32,463 nt of DNA from an uncultured Lachnospiraceae bacterium (GTDB lineage: Bacteria > Bacillota > Clostridia > Lachnospirales > Lachnospiraceae). The stretch covers positions 1 through 32,463 of the forward strand of contig CAMOYN010000004.1 of NCBI GenBank assembly GCA_946630035.1, written 5' to 3'. Of the stretch, positions 30,804-32,463 are shown piece after piece; the first letter of the stretch is position 1, and the number at the start of each line of letters is the position of its first letter. The notes below the pieces were generated by a model, which was not told the origin of the DNA, did not search any database, and saw nothing but the letters and a program-made list of their open reading frames with translations. Position numbers and translations under genes: made by a program.

Positions 30804-31112
30804 AGTCGCTGTCCTCACTTTCTATTTCATTGCGGAGCCATGCACATTGCGGCGCTTTGCCGGGTTCTCTCAGCGGATTTCTCTTACTACATTAAGTTAT
30901 CCGCTTTGCTTTTGGATGATTTCCTCTTGCTGACTATAGACTACGGCTCGTTCCTTAAATATACCTTAAACCAATTGTGTTCTATTTGTGTTTTCTCTAT
31001 CCTTGCTTAGTGTCCGCGCTTATGATACTATACTAAATAGTTGGCGGGCAAGATGTTTCTTAAAAACTCAGCTTGCGTCTTTTCACCAGAAAGGGATTCA
31101 GGTTCCATTATT
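30804..31112. other. Divergent gap between beta-helix gene and AI-2E-family gene
   Basis: 309 bases. It holds the plus-strand promoter listed separately. No small gene, repeat or clear minus-strand promoter was found. Confidence 0.7.
31003..31031 (+). promoter_or_regulatory. Promoter of the AI-2E-family gene
   Basis: TTGCTT (31003-31008) and TACTAT (31026-31031) are 17 bases apart. Transcription would begin near 31038, so a start codon at 31041 would leave almost no leader; this favours the ATG at 31113. Confidence 0.5.
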
Positions 31113-32321
31113 ATGAACACACAACAGAACACACATCGTTTTCGCAATCAGCTCCTGGCTCTGGCGGCCTGCGCCGCCGTTGTCTGCCTGGTAGTTATGC
31201 TGTTCTTCCGCACGGAGATCTTCACCGCGGGGGTCAGCAAGGCATTAAATATTCTCATGCCTTTCATTTACGGCGCCATCATTGCCTATCTGATCCGCCC
31301 GACCTGTGAATGGGTGGAGCATATGCTGGAGCGCCTCCTGGGGAATATTTCCCCGAAAAAAAAGGAGCGGTCTTTCCGCTTCCCCGCCATTCTGATTTCC
31401 ATGATACTGTTGTTCGTCGTCATCATTCTTCTGCTGCTGGCAGTACTGCCGGAAATGATCAACAGCCTCTCCCGGATTCTTTCCCAGCTTCCGACCGCAG
31501 CGCAGAATTTCAGCGCCTGGATCGAGACCCTGGATACCGGCGAGACCAGCCACGAACTGGTGAGTCAGATCCAGCAGACCCTGGCTACCGTCACCGATTA
31601 TGTGCAGAATTTCCTGCAGACAACGGTACTGCCGAACCTGAAAACCATGATTTCCAATGTCACTTCCAGTTTCAGCAACCTGCTGGGGGTTGTAAAAAAC
31701 TTCGGCCTTGGTTTTATCATTTCCGCGTATATTCTGGGCAGCTGGGAGAAATTCGCCGCGCAGATCCGCGTAGCTGTCTATGGATTTTTCCCCCAGGCAG
31801 CGGCCGACTGGATCTTCCGGGAAGCGGACTTCTCCAACCAGATGTTCCGCGGTTTCATCAACGGAAAACTTCTCGACTCCCTGATCATCGGCATCCTCTG
31901 CTTTATTTTCATGCTGATCGCCCGGATGCCCTACGCCATCCTGATCGCCATCATCGTCGGGGTAACCAATATCATCCCCTTCTTCGGGCCTTATCTCGGC
32001 GCCATCCCCTCCGCCCTGCTGCTGCTGACCATAAGTCCGATCCGATGCCTGATCTTCCTGGTCTTCATCATTATACTGCAGCAATTTGACGGAAATGTAC
32101 TGGGACCCAAGATTCTGGGCGACAAGCTCGGCATCTCCAGTTTCTGGATTCTCTTCTCGATTCTGGTATTCGGTTCCCTGTGGGGCCTGGTGGGCATGCT
32201 CATCGGCGCACCGATCTTCGCCGTGATCTATGACATCATCCGCACCTTCCTCAAGAACAGCCTTCGCCGGCGCGGCCGCGAAGACATCCTCCGGGACTAC
32301 CAGAAACACCACTCCTCGTGA
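31113..32321 (+). CDS. AI-2E-family transporter
   Basis: 402-residue membrane protein of the AI-2E / YdiK-type family (PF01594), usual length 340-400. It has about eight hydrophobic segments; two near the N-terminus, one before the soluble middle part rich in Gln and Ser (about 125-190), and a group of five from about 205 on. The family signature lies in the late loop: GVTNIIPFFGPYLGAIPSAL. Export of autoinducer-2 has been shown for only a few members; others are ion/H+ antiporters, so substrate is open. The ATG at 31113 is chosen from the predicted transcript start; an in-frame TTG at 31041 is possible and the ribosome binding site is weak in either case. Confidence 0.88.
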   Translation: MNTQQNTHRFRNQLLALAACAAVVCLVVMLFFRTEIFTAGVSKALNILMPFIYGAIIAYLIRPTCEWVEHMLERLLGNISPKKKERSFRFPAILISMILLFVVIILLLLAVLPEMINSLSRILSQLPTAAQNFSAWIETLDTGETSHELVSQIQQTLATVTDYVQNFLQTTVLPNLKTMISNVTSSFSNLLGVVKNFGLGFIISAYILGSWEKFAAQIRVAVYGFFPQAAADWIFREADFSNQMFRGFINGKLLDSLIIGILCFIFMLIARMPYAILIAIIVGVTNIIPFFGPYLGAIPSALLLLTISPIRCLIFLVFIIILQQFDGNVLGPKILGDKLGISSFWILFSILVFGSLWGLVGMLIGAPIFAVIYDIIRTFLKNSLRRRGREDILRDYQKHHSS

Positions 32322-32349
32322 GTCAGAAGGGACGGTTCTTTTTGACTCA
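32319..32349. repeat. Palindrome overlapping the AI-2E stop codon (GAGTCA-arm class)
   Basis: TGAGTCA and TGACTCA arms (32319-32325 and 32343-32349) surround a core GGGACGGTTC. The stop codon of the AI-2E gene is the first three bases of the element. Confidence 0.75.
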
Positions 32350-32378
32350 TTGCAAACAATTGAGAGGCAGGGGACGAG

Positions 32379-32460
32379 GGAGACAGGGTGGAGACAGGGG
32401 ACGGACGTGTGTCTCCCGTTTGGGAGACACACGTCCGTCCCCTGTCTCCACCCTGTCTCC
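32379..32460. repeat. Perfect 39-bp inverted repeat at the right edge
   Basis: Arms 32379-32417 and 32422-32460 are perfect inverted copies with a GTTT loop. Each arm contains the core GGGGACGGAC, a GTCTCC end and an internal second GGAGACAGG. A partial unit GGCAGGGGACGAGGG stands just before it (32366-32380). It closes the window. Confidence 0.9.
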
Positions 32461-32463
32461 TTC

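Noticed and set aside
32366-32380. A further full repeat unit before the 39-bp palindrome
   Set aside because: Only one arm and the core are visible; no inverted partner, so it is noted as a fragment only.

Overview
The window looks like chromosome of a gut-type Clostridia (Bacillota), most likely Lachnospiraceae. The evidence is strong AGGAGG-type ribosome binding sites, TTGACA/TATAAT promoters, about 50% GC, surface proteins built from Ig-like (BIG2) and low-complexity modules, and a NADH:flavin oxidoreductase of the anaerobe type. This assignment is by feel of the gene content; no marker gene is present. No rRNA, tRNA, CRISPR array, transposase or phage gene was seen.

Layout. 1-6.2 kb: a six-gene minus-strand operon (amidohydrolase-like DUF6282 protein, RraA-like aldolase/decarboxylase, D-2-hydroxyacid dehydrogenase, then tctC, tctB, tctA) read away from a divergent LysR regulator (6.2-7.2 kb). 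It reads as uptake and breakdown of an unidentified organic acid. 7.3-9.3 kb: a secreted multidomain protein with a possible papain-fold N-terminus. 9.5-13.3 kb: a two-gene minus-strand operon, a 936-residue flavoenzyme and a short-chain dehydrogenase, divergent from a PucR/CdaR-type regulator (13.7-15.2 kb). The flavoenzyme fuses an old-yellow-enzyme barrel, an FAD/NAD(P)H reductase and a complete acetoacetate-decarboxylase-like domain, and is the most striking single gene here. 15.3-17.0 kb: a minus-strand operon of flavodoxin, thymidylate-synthase-like protein and flavodoxin. 17.4-18.9 kb: a membrane-anchored L,D-transpeptidase. 19.0-20.7 kb: two overlapping Uma2-family paralogues. 21.0-23.7 kb: a solute-binding protein with a long Lys/Glu repeat tail and a secreted transglutaminase-like protein. 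23.9-25.1 kb: a DUF2007-like protein and a third Uma2 gene that has apparently lost its start codon. 25.3-28.8 kb: a KAP-like P-loop ATPase convergent with a protease-less Lon-like AAA+ protein. 29.0-32.3 kb: a beta-helix surface protein and an AI-2E-family membrane protein.

A second layer is written between the genes: a dispersed family of palindromes sharing the core GGGAC(A/G)G but carrying several different, exchangeable stem sequences. They sit just past stop codons, and at four of the five convergent gene junctions. They reach a perfect 39-bp inverted repeat at the right edge. A smaller 20-bp palindrome family (AAGAA...TTCTT) is also present.

Several starts were moved to internal codons because a good ribosome binding site lies there: the hydroxyacid dehydrogenase, RraA, DUF6282, second flavodoxin, second Uma2, Lon-like, beta-helix and AI-2E genes. 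All functions are read from motifs recognised by eye; no database search was run.
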